Notes under the pieces: model-generated
What the model saw: only the letters and a program-made list of their open reading frames with translations
Database searches by the model: none
Told to the model about the DNA's origin: nothing
Translations under genes and position numbers: made by a program
From: Stercoripulliclostridium_A sp045577735
GTDB taxonomy: Bacteria; Bacillota; Clostridia; Christensenellales; DTU072
Assembly (NCBI GenBank): GCA_045577735.1
Contig: JAZNIY010000008.1
Coordinates: 252,200-316,199, forward strand
DNA length: 64,000 nt
Direction: 5' to 3'
Part shown: piece by piece, positions 25,458 to 33,465 of the stretch
How the letters are laid out: each line of letters opens with the position of its first letter
How positions within the stretch are numbered: the stretch's first letter is position 1

Positions 25458-26732
25458 ATGGAATTAAGAGTGGACAAAGACATTAAAATTGGTGTTGCGG
25501 TATCTGGTGGCGTCGATAGTATGGTTATGCTTAACCTTCTTAAAGATGCGGGCGCCAATATCGTGGTTATCAATATTGAGCACGGCATACGTGGAGCAGT
25601 TTCCAAGAGGGACAGCAAGTTCGTTAGGAATTACTGCAAGCGTCACGAAATAGAGTGCCTTGCATACAACGTAAACAGCCCCGAATACGCCGTGGAAAAG
25701 AGCATTAGCGTAGAGCTTGCCGCGCGTACTTTGAGGTATAGTATTTTTGACAGTTTGCTTGAGGACGGCACCGTTGACTGCATAGCTCTTGCCCACCACC
25801 TTAACGACCAAGTGGAAACCGTGCTTATGAGAATTTTCCGTGGTACGGGCATAAAGGGGGCAAGGGGAATAGTCGATAGAAAGGGGTACGTTCATCCCAT
25901 GCTTGGCTTTACCAAGGCAGAGATTCGCGAGTATGCCACCATGCATAGAATACCCTACAAAGAGGACGCGACCAACTTTGACAGCGAGTACACTCGTAAC
26001 TATATTCGCCACGAAATCATACCCCACGTCAAGACGCGCTTTCCGGGATTTGAGCACGCAGTTGTAAAATTTGCCAAGTCTTGCGAGGAGCTGGAGGACT
26101 ATATGATGGGGGAAATAGAGGAACCCTTGTACAAAGATGGAGGGGCAACTTTGCCTCTTAGCGTACTGGAACTTCACCCGGCTCTTGCTAAGAAAACGCT
26201 TGCCGAAACCATGCGTGGTTTGGGATGTGAAAAAGACATAGAAAGTAGCCATTTGGAATCCCTTTTGAGCTTAAAAGACAGCCCAAACAATGCAAGAATA
26301 AATCTGCCGTATGGTTTTGACGCTTACAGAGTATACGACGAACTTCACGTTGTAAAGAGGGAGGATAGCTCCTATTACGAGTGCGAATTTGATTCAAGAA
26401 GAAGTTACGTTTTCGGTGGCTTCTCCTACTCCTTTGAAGCAACCGATACCATCAAAAAGGGACTAACCTTCGACCTTGACAAAGTGCCCGCAGGAGCCGT
26501 TGTCAGAACGAGAAAGGAGAGGGATCGTTTTAAGCGTTACGGCGGTGGCACAAAGAGCCTTAGCGACTATTTGACCGACAAAAAGATACCTCTTTACCTT
26601 CGTGACAAGCTACTTTTAATTGCAAAAGAGAGCGTAGTTTTTGCCATATTGGGAGTGGAAATTTCGGAAGAAGTAAAGATTGACGAAAACACAAAAAATA
26701 AATATCTCATAAACATTGGGGAGAGTAAATAA
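25458..26732 (+). CDS. tilS: tRNA(Ile)-lysidine synthetase
   Basis: Protein of 424 residues. It modifies C34 of the CAU-anticodon tRNA-Ile with lysine, using ATP. The PP-loop SGGVDS at 16-21 and the TilS blocks INIEHGIRG, AHHLNDQVETVLMRIFRGTG, EDATNFDSEYTRNYIRH are clear. The C-terminal substrate-binding part ends GVEISEEVKI. The ATG at 25458 is preferred to the upstream in-frame GTG because it lies just past the -10 box. It overlaps hpt by one base (TAATG), the common tilS-hpt pairing of Firmicutes. Confidence 0.95.
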   Translation: MELRVDKDIKIGVAVSGGVDSMVMLNLLKDAGANIVVINIEHGIRGAVSKRDSKFVRNYCKRHEIECLAYNVNSPEYAVEKSISVELAARTLRYSIFDSLLEDGTVDCIALAHHLNDQVETVLMRIFRGTGIKGARGIVDRKGYVHPMLGFTKAEIREYATMHRIPYKEDATNFDSEYTRNYIRHEIIPHVKTRFPGFEHAVVKFAKSCEELEDYMMGEIEEPLYKDGGATLPLSVLELHPALAKKTLAETMRGLGCEKDIESSHLESLLSLKDSPNNARINLPYGFDAYRVYDELHVVKREDSSYYECEFDSRRSYVFGGFSYSFEATDTIKKGLTFDLDKVPAGAVVRTRKERDRFKRYGGGTKSLSDYLTDKKIPLYLRDKLLLIAKESVVFAILGVEISEEVKIDENTKNKYLINIGESK

Positions 26733-27271
26733 TGCACGAGGATTTAGCAAAAATACTAATTACCAAAGAAGAAATTGCAAAGCGCGTAAAAGAAATGGGC
26801 GAGGAAATCACTCGCGATTTTAAGGGCGAAGACATACTTATGGTGGGCATTTTGCGTGGTGCCGTAGTATTCTTTTCCGAACTTGTAAAGAACGTTGACT
26901 TGGACGTAAGGTTCGACTTTATGGTGGTTTCAAGTTACGGCTCAGGCTCCGTTTCCAGTGGCGAGGTTAGGATTATTAAGGATATATCTCAACCCATAGA
27001 GGGCAAAAACGTGCTCATCGTGGAGGATATTATCGACACCGGTCACACCCTAAAGAACTTGAAGAAACTTCTTCTTACTCGCAATCCCAAGAGCCTAAAA
27101 ATTGTTTCTCTCCTTGACAAACCTTCCAGAAGACAGGTGGAAATGGAGGGCGATTATATCGGTTTTGAAGTGCCAAATGAATTCGTTGTAGGCTATGGCC
27201 TCGACTATGATGAGAAGTATCGTAATCTTCCCGAAATCGGCGTGTTGAAAGAGGAGATTTATACTAAATAA
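26732..27271 (+). CDS. hpt: hypoxanthine phosphoribosyltransferase
   Basis: Protein of 179 residues, full length. It salvages hypoxanthine or guanine with PRPP. The PRPP loop is VLIVEDIIDTGHTL; LRGAVVFFSELVK and SSYGSG are also typical. It is coupled to tilS through the TAATG overlap and followed 3 bp later by cca. Confidence 0.95.
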   Translation: MHEDLAKILITKEEIAKRVKEMGEEITRDFKGEDILMVGILRGAVVFFSELVKNVDLDVRFDFMVVSSYGSGSVSSGEVRIIKDISQPIEGKNVLIVEDIIDTGHTLKNLKKLLLTRNPKSLKIVSLLDKPSRRQVEMEGDYIGFEVPNEFVVGYGLDYDEKYRNLPEIGVLKEEIYTK

Positions 27272-27274
27272 TAT

Positions 27275-28603
27275 ATGATAATACCCGATGAGCTAAAAAA
27301 ACTAGCCAAGCTCTTTCCTACCCCTCTTTACGTCGTCGGGGGTGCCGTGAGAGATGCTTTGAGTGGCCGTGAGGTTCACGATTATGATTTGACTTCCTCT
27401 CTTGTTGCAGAGGAAGTTTTGTCATTGTTGAGTGGTACCGAATTTAAGGCTTCTCCTCACTCTTTGAAGTTGGGTACCTTGGGAATCAAGGTGGGCTCTT
27501 GGGTTATGGAATACACGGCTTTTAGGCGAGACAGCTACGCCGGAAGTGGTAGTCACGCGCCCGAAAAAGTGGAGTTTAATTGCACCCAACTTGACGATGC
27601 ACTTAGGCGTGACTTTACCGTGAACGCCATTTATTACGATATTTTAAAGGGAGAAATCGTCGATCCTCTTGGTGGCGTGGAAGATATTAAAAGGGGTGTT
27701 TTGCGTACTACTCGCGCACCCGGAGAGGTCATGGAAGAGGATGCGCTTAGGATACTTCGTCTTGTTAGATTTGCCTGTTCTTTCAATTATGAAATTGAGG
27801 AATTAACCTACCTTGAAGCACGCGCTCGCGCCCATACGCTACAAGAAATCGCTGTTGAGCGAATTCGCGAAGAGTTTGGTAAAATTCTTGTTTCGGATGC
27901 CGTAATCGGAGTTAAAGATGCCCATATACGTGGCATCAAGTTAATGGTAGAACTTGGACTAATGGAGTACGTCGTGCCGGAAATCTTGGAAGGTATTGGC
28001 GTTAAGCAAAACGCAAAGTACCACGTTCACGACGTCTTCAACCACACCTTAGAAGCCGTAAGGGTAGCGCCACAACATCTTAGGCTGGTTGCATTTTTGC
28101 ACGACGTAGGTAAGCCTAGAAGTATTGGCCCGGACGGGCATATGACGGGGCACGCCAAGGTGGGTGCAGAAATGGCAAGAGTGATTATGACAAGGCTACT
28201 CTATCCCCATCGCGACGTCGAATACGCAGTAAGGCTAATAGAAAACCATATGTTTAACGTTAAGTGCAATTTGCCACCCGAGGACGTGCGCGTGTTTGCT
28301 CTTAATAATTACGACATCCTTCTGGACCTTTGCGACTTAAAGAACGCCGACTTTTATGCTCATAAAATGGAAATGGGAGAGAGCCCTGCTGGCAGAGTTT
28401 TGCAAAACGAATACACGGGTATGCTTGCGAGTGGAGTAGCGTTTAGCGTTAAGGATCTCCCCGTTAGTGGGCAAGATTTGATTGACGAGGAAGTCGAGCC
28501 AGAAAAACGTGCAACGCTATTAAAAGCTTTGCTAACCCACGGGGCAAGGCTGGGACGTGCCTTAACCAAAGAGGAGTGTTTAGCGTTCATTAGGAATAGG
28601 TAG
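27275..28603 (+). CDS. cca: tRNA nucleotidyltransferase (CCA-adding family) with HD domain
   Basis: Protein of 442 residues. The nucleotidyltransferase core shows LYVVGGAVRDALSGREVHDYDLT and LRRDFTVNAIYYD, followed by the RNA-binding helices (ALRILRLVRFACSF). An HD domain follows, with HDVFNHTLEAV, LVAFLHDVGKP and GHAKVGAEMAR. It could be a full CCA-adding or an A-adding enzyme. The one tRNA here encodes its own CCA. Close spacing to hpt suggests co-transcription. Confidence 0.92.
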   Translation: MIIPDELKKLAKLFPTPLYVVGGAVRDALSGREVHDYDLTSSLVAEEVLSLLSGTEFKASPHSLKLGTLGIKVGSWVMEYTAFRRDSYAGSGSHAPEKVEFNCTQLDDALRRDFTVNAIYYDILKGEIVDPLGGVEDIKRGVLRTTRAPGEVMEEDALRILRLVRFACSFNYEIEELTYLEARARAHTLQEIAVERIREEFGKILVSDAVIGVKDAHIRGIKLMVELGLMEYVVPEILEGIGVKQNAKYHVHDVFNHTLEAVRVAPQHLRLVAFLHDVGKPRSIGPDGHMTGHAKVGAEMARVIMTRLLYPHRDVEYAVRLIENHMFNVKCNLPPEDVRVFALNNYDILLDLCDLKNADFYAHKMEMGESPAGRVLQNEYTGMLASGVAFSVKDLPVSGQDLIDEEVEPEKRATLLKALLTHGARLGRALTKEECLAFIRNR

Positions 28604-28641
28604 CTCTCGTTTTAAAACCCAATAATTAAAGAACGAATTTT

Positions 28642-29562
28642 ATGCATACTACCGCTATGATGAAAGAAAGAAGATTAACTTTCATAGCGGTATTTTTGTG
28701 CGTTGTGATTTTTAGCTTTACCCTTCCGATTGCCCTTTGCAAACAAAAAGTGGCGTTAGGAAACGAGGAAGTTTTCTTTAAAGAAAACGAAGTAAAGGAA
28801 GGAGAAAGCGATGGGTATTTCCTCGGTGAGCTACTTGCTTCCTTCTCTACCGACTTTGGTTTTTCCTCTTCTAACAGGCGCCATAACGTTAAAAAGGCAA
28901 CCTCTCTAATTGACGGCACGGTACTAAAGGAGGGGGAGGTTTTCAGCTTTAATGCGATAACGGGAGAACGCACCTTGGCTAACGGCTACAAGGAGTCAGC
29001 TACTATTGAAGGTGGAAAATATACGACGGGGGTAGGGGGAGGAGTGTGTCAAGTCAGCACTACTCTATACAATGCGGTTCTGCTTTCCGGACTCAGAGTA
29101 GAACGTGTTTCACCGCACTCTCTCCCTGTTGGCTATGTGCCCCATTCTATGGACGCAATGGTATCCTCTGCTACCGATTTTAGGTTTTTTAATGACACTC
29201 CATACCCAATTACCATTCGCGGAGAGGTGAAGGGCGACACTCTAACTTTCAAGATTTTCGGCTTTAAAATTATTACCGACGGTGAGAGCGTTCGCTACCT
29301 TTCCAAAGTGATTAAAAGAATTCCAATGGAGTACGACGAAGTGCTTGACGAAGGTGGGGCTCTTGCAGAAAACGAGGAATACAAAATTTTAAAGAGGGCA
29401 AAAGAGGGCGTGGTATCGGAGTGCTATAAGGAAACCTATTACAATGGTGAACTTATTTCCTCCGTTCTTATTAGGCGCGACTATTATAAGCCGGAAAGGG
29501 GGATAAAGCTCGTTAGAGTAAAGAGTTTGGAGAGTGAAAATTCACCAGAGGAAGCAAAATAA
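28642..29562 (+). CDS. VanW/YoaR-type protein with C-terminal G5-like domain
   Basis: Protein of up to 306 residues, with ATG alternatives at 28642 and 28657; neither has a ribosome site. An N-terminal hydrophobic helix (FIAVFLCVVIFSFTLPIALC) exports or anchors it. The VanW core runs from RRHNVKKATSLIDG through GGGVCQVSTTLYNAVLLSGL and HSLPVGYVP. The C-terminal part (RIPMEYDEV...YNGELISSVLI) has the shape of a G5 domain. Such proteins are found at the cell envelope; the exact role is unknown. Confidence 0.85.
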   Translation: MHTTAMMKERRLTFIAVFLCVVIFSFTLPIALCKQKVALGNEEVFFKENEVKEGESDGYFLGELLASFSTDFGFSSSNRRHNVKKATSLIDGTVLKEGEVFSFNAITGERTLANGYKESATIEGGKYTTGVGGGVCQVSTTLYNAVLLSGLRVERVSPHSLPVGYVPHSMDAMVSSATDFRFFNDTPYPITIRGEVKGDTLTFKIFGFKIITDGESVRYLSKVIKRIPMEYDEVLDEGGALAENEEYKILKRAKEGVVSECYKETYYNGELISSVLIRRDYYKPERGIKLVRVKSLESENSPEEAK

Positions 29563-29596
29563 AATTAAAGAAATTTCAAGATAGGAAAAATTCTTA

Positions 29597-29626
29597 TTGA
29601 TAATGCGCGCGCGTATGTGATATACT
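29597..29626 (+). promoter_or_regulatory. CG-spacer promoter of the phosphoglucomutase gene
   Basis: TTGATA 29597-29602, an 18-bp spacer with TGCGCGCGCG, TATACT 29621-29626. Confidence 0.7.
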
Positions 29627-29653
29627 ATTACAAATAAAACTTTGGAGAGTAAT

Positions 29654-31396
29654 ATGTATAAGAAAACTTTTGAAAGTTGGTACGCAAACGTTACCGAGCA
29701 AGAGAGAAAGGAACTTGACCTCATAAAGGGCAATGATAACGAAATCAAAGAACGCTTTCAACTAAACCTTGCTTTTGGTACTGCCGGAATGCGTGGCGAG
29801 GTAGGACTTGGCACTTTTAGAATGAACTCCTATACCGTCAAACGCGCTACCGAGGGTGTTGCGAAATACCTAATCTCTCTTGGGCAAGAGGCAATGGATC
29901 GTGGCGTAGTTATCGCTTATGATACCAGAAGATTTTCTCGTGAGTTTGCTCTGAACGTTGCCGAGGTTTTGACCTACTATAAAATTAAGGGATACCTTTT
30001 TGAAGACGTTCGTCCCGTACCTATGTGCTCCTATTCCGTAAGAGCTCTTGGCGCAGAAGTAGGCGTAATGATAACGGCTTCCCACAATCCCAAGGAGTAC
30101 AACGGCTACAAAGTGTATGGTGCCGACGGCGCACAAATGAGCCCCGAGTCAACTGCAAAAGTAGTCAAGTTTATCGAGGAGATTACCGACCCCTTCAGCG
30201 TTAAATACACTCCCATTGACAGCTCCAAGTTTCATAAAGGAGTAGAGGGTGTTAGCGTTAGCGACTACGTAACTATCGTTGGCAAGAGCGTGGACGAGGG
30301 GTACTTTGAAGAGCTACTAAAACTTTCACTTTCACCCGAAATAGTCAAAGAGCGTGGCAAGGACATAAAGCTTGTCTATACCCCCATACACGGCGCCGGA
30401 TATTACCCTGTAACGACCATGTTCAGTAGGCTTGGAATTAACGCTACCGTGGTAGAAGAGCAAGCTTGCCCCGATACCGAATTTTCCACGGTTAGGGTTC
30501 CCAACCCCGAAAATGCGGACACCCTAAGTATGGGCGTTGCGCTTGGCAACAAGATTGGTGCCGACGTTGTTTTGGGTACCGACCCCGATTCCGACAGACT
30601 GGGTGTAGCAGTACGTGACGACAAGGGCGAATTCGTACTTTTAACGGGCAATCAAATTGGAGTATTGCTCCTTGACTACATACTTTCTAAAAAGATTGAT
30701 GACGGCGTGTTACCCTCAAACGGAGCCGTTGTAAAGACCATTGTTACCTCTACTCTTGCAGACAGGCTTGCAACTAAGAGGGGAGCTAGAGTCTTCAACG
30801 TACTAACGGGCTTTAAGTTTATTGGTGAAAAAATTAAGGAATGGGAAGAGAGTGGCGAGTACACCTACTTGTTTGGTTTTGAAGAAAGTTACGGCTCACT
30901 AATCGGCACTCACGCTCGCGACAAGGACGCAGTTATTGCCTCGGTCACCTTTGCAGAAATGCTAATGTATCTTGAATCCAAGGGCAGTGGCGTGTACCAA
31001 AGACTACAAGAGATATTCTCCGAGTTCGGCTACTATAGTGAAGCTAACACCTCCATAACCTACAAAGGTCTTAGTGGTATGAGTGATATGAAGAAGGTTA
31101 TGGACAACCTTCGCACGAAGAGTATTAAGGAAATTGGTGGCGAAAAGGTACTTGCCGTTAGCGACTACCTAAAGGGCATAAAGGTAAATGCAACCGGGGA
31201 GAAAGAGGCCATCACGTTACCCAAGTCCGACGTAGTATATCTTGAACTCAGTGATGGACAATTCATATGTATTCGTCCCTCCGGCACCGAGCCCAAACTA
31301 AAGATATACGTGCTAATTTTTGACAAAGATCGCGAAAGCGCAACCATAAAGAGCGCTTCACTTATGAGCGCAACCAAAAAATTACTTGCTGAATAA
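29654..31396 (+). CDS. phosphoglucomutase/phosphomannomutase (PgcA type)
   Basis: Protein of 580 residues. The ATG at 29654 follows TTGGAGAG. It interconverts hexose 1- and 6-phosphates. It has the phosphoserine loop TASHNPKEYNGYK, the metal loop TDPDSDRLGVAV, the sugar loop FGFEESYGSL and the phosphate-binding RPSGTEPKLKIY. Length and N-terminus match the PgcA-like alpha-phosphoglucomutases. It would link glucose 1-phosphate to glycolysis, which suits a genome with several glycosidases. Confidence 0.93.
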   Translation: MYKKTFESWYANVTEQERKELDLIKGNDNEIKERFQLNLAFGTAGMRGEVGLGTFRMNSYTVKRATEGVAKYLISLGQEAMDRGVVIAYDTRRFSREFALNVAEVLTYYKIKGYLFEDVRPVPMCSYSVRALGAEVGVMITASHNPKEYNGYKVYGADGAQMSPESTAKVVKFIEEITDPFSVKYTPIDSSKFHKGVEGVSVSDYVTIVGKSVDEGYFEELLKLSLSPEIVKERGKDIKLVYTPIHGAGYYPVTTMFSRLGINATVVEEQACPDTEFSTVRVPNPENADTLSMGVALGNKIGADVVLGTDPDSDRLGVAVRDDKGEFVLLTGNQIGVLLLDYILSKKIDDGVLPSNGAVVKTIVTSTLADRLATKRGARVFNVLTGFKFIGEKIKEWEESGEYTYLFGFEESYGSLIGTHARDKDAVIASVTFAEMLMYLESKGSGVYQRLQEIFSEFGYYSEANTSITYKGLSGMSDMKKVMDNLRTKSIKEIGGEKVLAVSDYLKGIKVNATGEKEAITLPKSDVVYLELSDGQFICIRPSGTEPKLKIYVLIFDKDRESATIKSASLMSATKKLLAE

Positions 31397-31405
31397 GGAG
31401 AGAGT

Positions 31406-31675
31406 ATGAAAGCATACATAACCGTTATGGGCAAAGATAGAGTGGGTATAATCGCCAAGGTTGCCACCACTCTTGCCGAATGTAAAGTTAACATCGAAGA
31501 CATCAACCAAACCATATTGCAAGGCACTTTTACAATGGTTATGGCAGTTGGTACCGATGAAAGCACTATGACTATTGAGGAAATCAACCAAGCCCTCAAA
31601 AAGTGTGGCTTGGAACTAGGTGTAGAAATCGCCATTCGTCACGAAGATATCTTTAACGCAATGCACAAAATTTAA
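31406..31675 (+). CDS. ACT domain protein (UPF0237 type)
   Basis: Protein of 89 residues behind AAGGAGAG. A single ACT domain starts AYITVMGKDRVGIIAKVATTLAEC and continues NIEDINQTILQGTFTM. ACT domains bind small ligands such as amino acids. It is 5 bp upstream of the DUF711 gene, a conserved pair in many Firmicutes. Confidence 0.9.
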   Translation: MKAYITVMGKDRVGIIAKVATTLAECKVNIEDINQTILQGTFTMVMAVGTDESTMTIEEINQALKKCGLELGVEIAIRHEDIFNAMHKI

Positions 31676-31680
31676 GGCTT

Positions 31681-33033
31681 ATGATTAATCAAAGAGAAAT
31701 TCTGGAAACCGTACAAATGATAGGCGAACATCACCTTGACGTTCGTACCATAACTATGGGTTTGAACTTGCTCGACTGCGTTAGCCCCAGCAAGGATGAA
31801 ACTGCTAGAAGGGTATATGAAAAGATAGTTAGGAATGCAAGCGATCTTGTTGCTACCGGTGAAAAGATAGCAAGTACCTATGGTATACCCATTGTTAACA
31901 AGCGCGTATCCGTCACTCCCATATCCCTTGTTGGCGCCTCTAGTGGTGGATATTTGGAGATTGCTCGCGCCCTTGATAAAGGCGCAAAAGAGATTGGTAT
32001 CGACTTTATTGGTGGATACTCAGCCCTCGTTCAAAAGGGTGCGACCAAAGAGGAGCAAGCCTTCCTCGATACCATTCCCGAAGCCCTTTCCACTACGGAA
32101 AAGGTGTGCTCATCCGTCAACGTTGCGTCGACGAGAGCGGGCATAAATATGGACGTTGTAGGTAAGGTTGGTAAGCTAATTAAAGAGATGGCATACCTCA
32201 CTCGCGACAGAGAAAGCATAGCTTGCGCCAAGTTCGTAGCCTTTGCAAACGCCGTTGAGGACAACCCCTTTATGGCTGGCGCATTCCACGGAGTGGGCGA
32301 AGCCGACAAGGTAATTAACGTTGGCGTTAGTGGTCCCGGCGTTGTAAAAACAGCCCTTGAAAAAATAGGTGACGCCGATCTTGATACCGTATGTGAAACC
32401 ATAAAGAAAACTGCCTTTAAGGTAACCCGTGTTGGACAATTGGTTGCTCAAAAAGCAAGTGAAATGTTGAATGCAAACTTTGGAATAGTTGACCTTAGCC
32501 TTGCTCCCACCCCCGTTGTAGGCGACTCCGTTGCACACATCTTGGAGGAAATTGGACTTGAGCAAGTTGGTGGCTGTGGCACTACCGCTTGCCTAGCACT
32601 TCTTAACGATGCCGTCAAGAAAGGTGGCATAATGGCATCCTCTCACGTTGGTGGACTAAGTGGCGCATTCATTCCGGTCAGCGAGGACATAGGAATGATT
32701 AACGCAGCAAGAAGTGGCGCTCTCACCCTTCAAAAGTTGGAGGCAATGACAGCCGTATGTAGTGTTGGCCTAGACATGATTGCAATTCCCGGCGATACCA
32801 CCGCCGAAGTAATTTCTGCCCTTATTGCCGACGAAGCATCCATTGGCGTTGTCAACAATAAAACCACGGCTGTCCGCGTCATTCCCGCCTATGGTAAATC
32901 TGCCGGTGACGAGGTTGAGTTTGGTGGACTTCTTGGTAGAGCTCCCGTTATGGCAATTCCAACCGTTAGCCCCTTGCGCTTCATTTCCCGTGGGGGGAGG
33001 ATAGCGGCGCCGTTGCATTCCCAAAAAAATTAA
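31681..33033 (+). CDS. PFL family protein (DUF711/UPF0210)
   Basis: Protein of 450 residues, normal length, ending with the family-like IAAPLHSQKN. Diagnostic stretches are VSPTISLVGAS-like VTPISLVGASSGG, INMDVVGKVG, GAFHGVGEADKVINVGVSGPGV and SSHVGGLSGAFIPVSED. The fold resembles pyruvate formate-lyase-type proteins, but the function is unknown. It is coupled to the ACT protein, a possible regulator. A repeat begins on its natural stop codon, so the gene is not truncated. Confidence 0.9.
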   Translation: MINQREILETVQMIGEHHLDVRTITMGLNLLDCVSPSKDETARRVYEKIVRNASDLVATGEKIASTYGIPIVNKRVSVTPISLVGASSGGYLEIARALDKGAKEIGIDFIGGYSALVQKGATKEEQAFLDTIPEALSTTEKVCSSVNVASTRAGINMDVVGKVGKLIKEMAYLTRDRESIACAKFVAFANAVEDNPFMAGAFHGVGEADKVINVGVSGPGVVKTALEKIGDADLDTVCETIKKTAFKVTRVGQLVAQKASEMLNANFGIVDLSLAPTPVVGDSVAHILEEIGLEQVGGCGTTACLALLNDAVKKGGIMASSHVGGLSGAFIPVSEDIGMINAARSGALTLQKLEAMTAVCSVGLDMIAIPGDTTAEVISALIADEASIGVVNNKTTAVRVIPAYGKSAGDEVEFGGLLGRAPVMAIPTVSPLRFISRGGRIAAPLHSQKN

Positions 33034-33157
33034 AACGCGCTATTTTGGCGCTCCCCATAGAAAATTGTTCAACCCCACTCAGTCATTTACGCCTAGTAAA
33101 CTCCTGTCGTGGGGTTTTCTCATTTCCGTCGGGGAGCATCCAAACTAGCGCGTTTTT
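33032..33157 (+). repeat. nested palindromic element, copy R6
   Basis: Best-formed copy. The outer arms AAAACGCGCTA/TAGCGCGTTTT pair, then GGCGCTCCCC with GGGGAGCATCC. The middle stem is AACCCCAC/GTGGGGTT. The core is CAGTCATTTACG-cctA-GTAAACTCC. It starts on the DUF711 stop codon. Confidence 0.9.
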
Positions 33158-33176
33158 ATCAGCTTAGACGTTTTGT

Positions 33177-33336
33177 TGAACGTGCTAGTATACCCTTTAT
33201 ATCATAGACATTTTCCTTATGAACGTAGCAACGCGTAGTGAAGCCGTTCCGCGCTCCGCACTTAAATAAATCCTTGTTTGCGTAACGTAGTGTAGCAAAG
33301 CCGTTCCTCACTCCGCGCTCCGCACTCCGCACTCGC
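33177..33336 (+). repeat. two heptamer-tailed repeats (H4, H5) in tandem
   Basis: H4 (33177-33264): GTTGAACGTGCTAGTATACC, CTTTATATCATAGAC, TTTTCCTTATGAACGTAGC, then CCGCGCT and CCGCACT units. H5 (33265-33336): GTAACGTAGTGTAGCAAAGCC, in shorter form, then CCTCACT, CCGCGCT, CCGCACT, CCGCACT. With R6 they fill the gap before the inositol operon; no gene is seen. Confidence 0.7.
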
Positions 33337-33389
33337 GCAGGCGCTGTTCCGCATTCTCATCAACTTGTTCAATCTGAAAATTTTACCTA

Positions 33390-33418
33390 TTTACAATTGC
33401 GCCCGCGTGTATTATAAT
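33390..33418 (+). promoter_or_regulatory. CG-spacer promoter of the inositol operon
   Basis: TTTACA 33390-33395, a 17-bp spacer with TGCGCCCGCGTG, TATAAT 33413-33418. In the leader, GCGCGCTTGCGCGC at 33430-33443 is a near-perfect inverted repeat just past the expected start and could be an operator or hairpin. Confidence 0.7.
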
Positions 33419-33465
33419 ATAAATTACAAGCGCGCTTGCGCGCAATACTTTCGTGGAGAGATGCT

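Noticed and set aside
25464..26252. 262-codon minus-strand frame opposite tilS
   Set aside because: It is antisense to a complete tilS; its composition shows no family motif.
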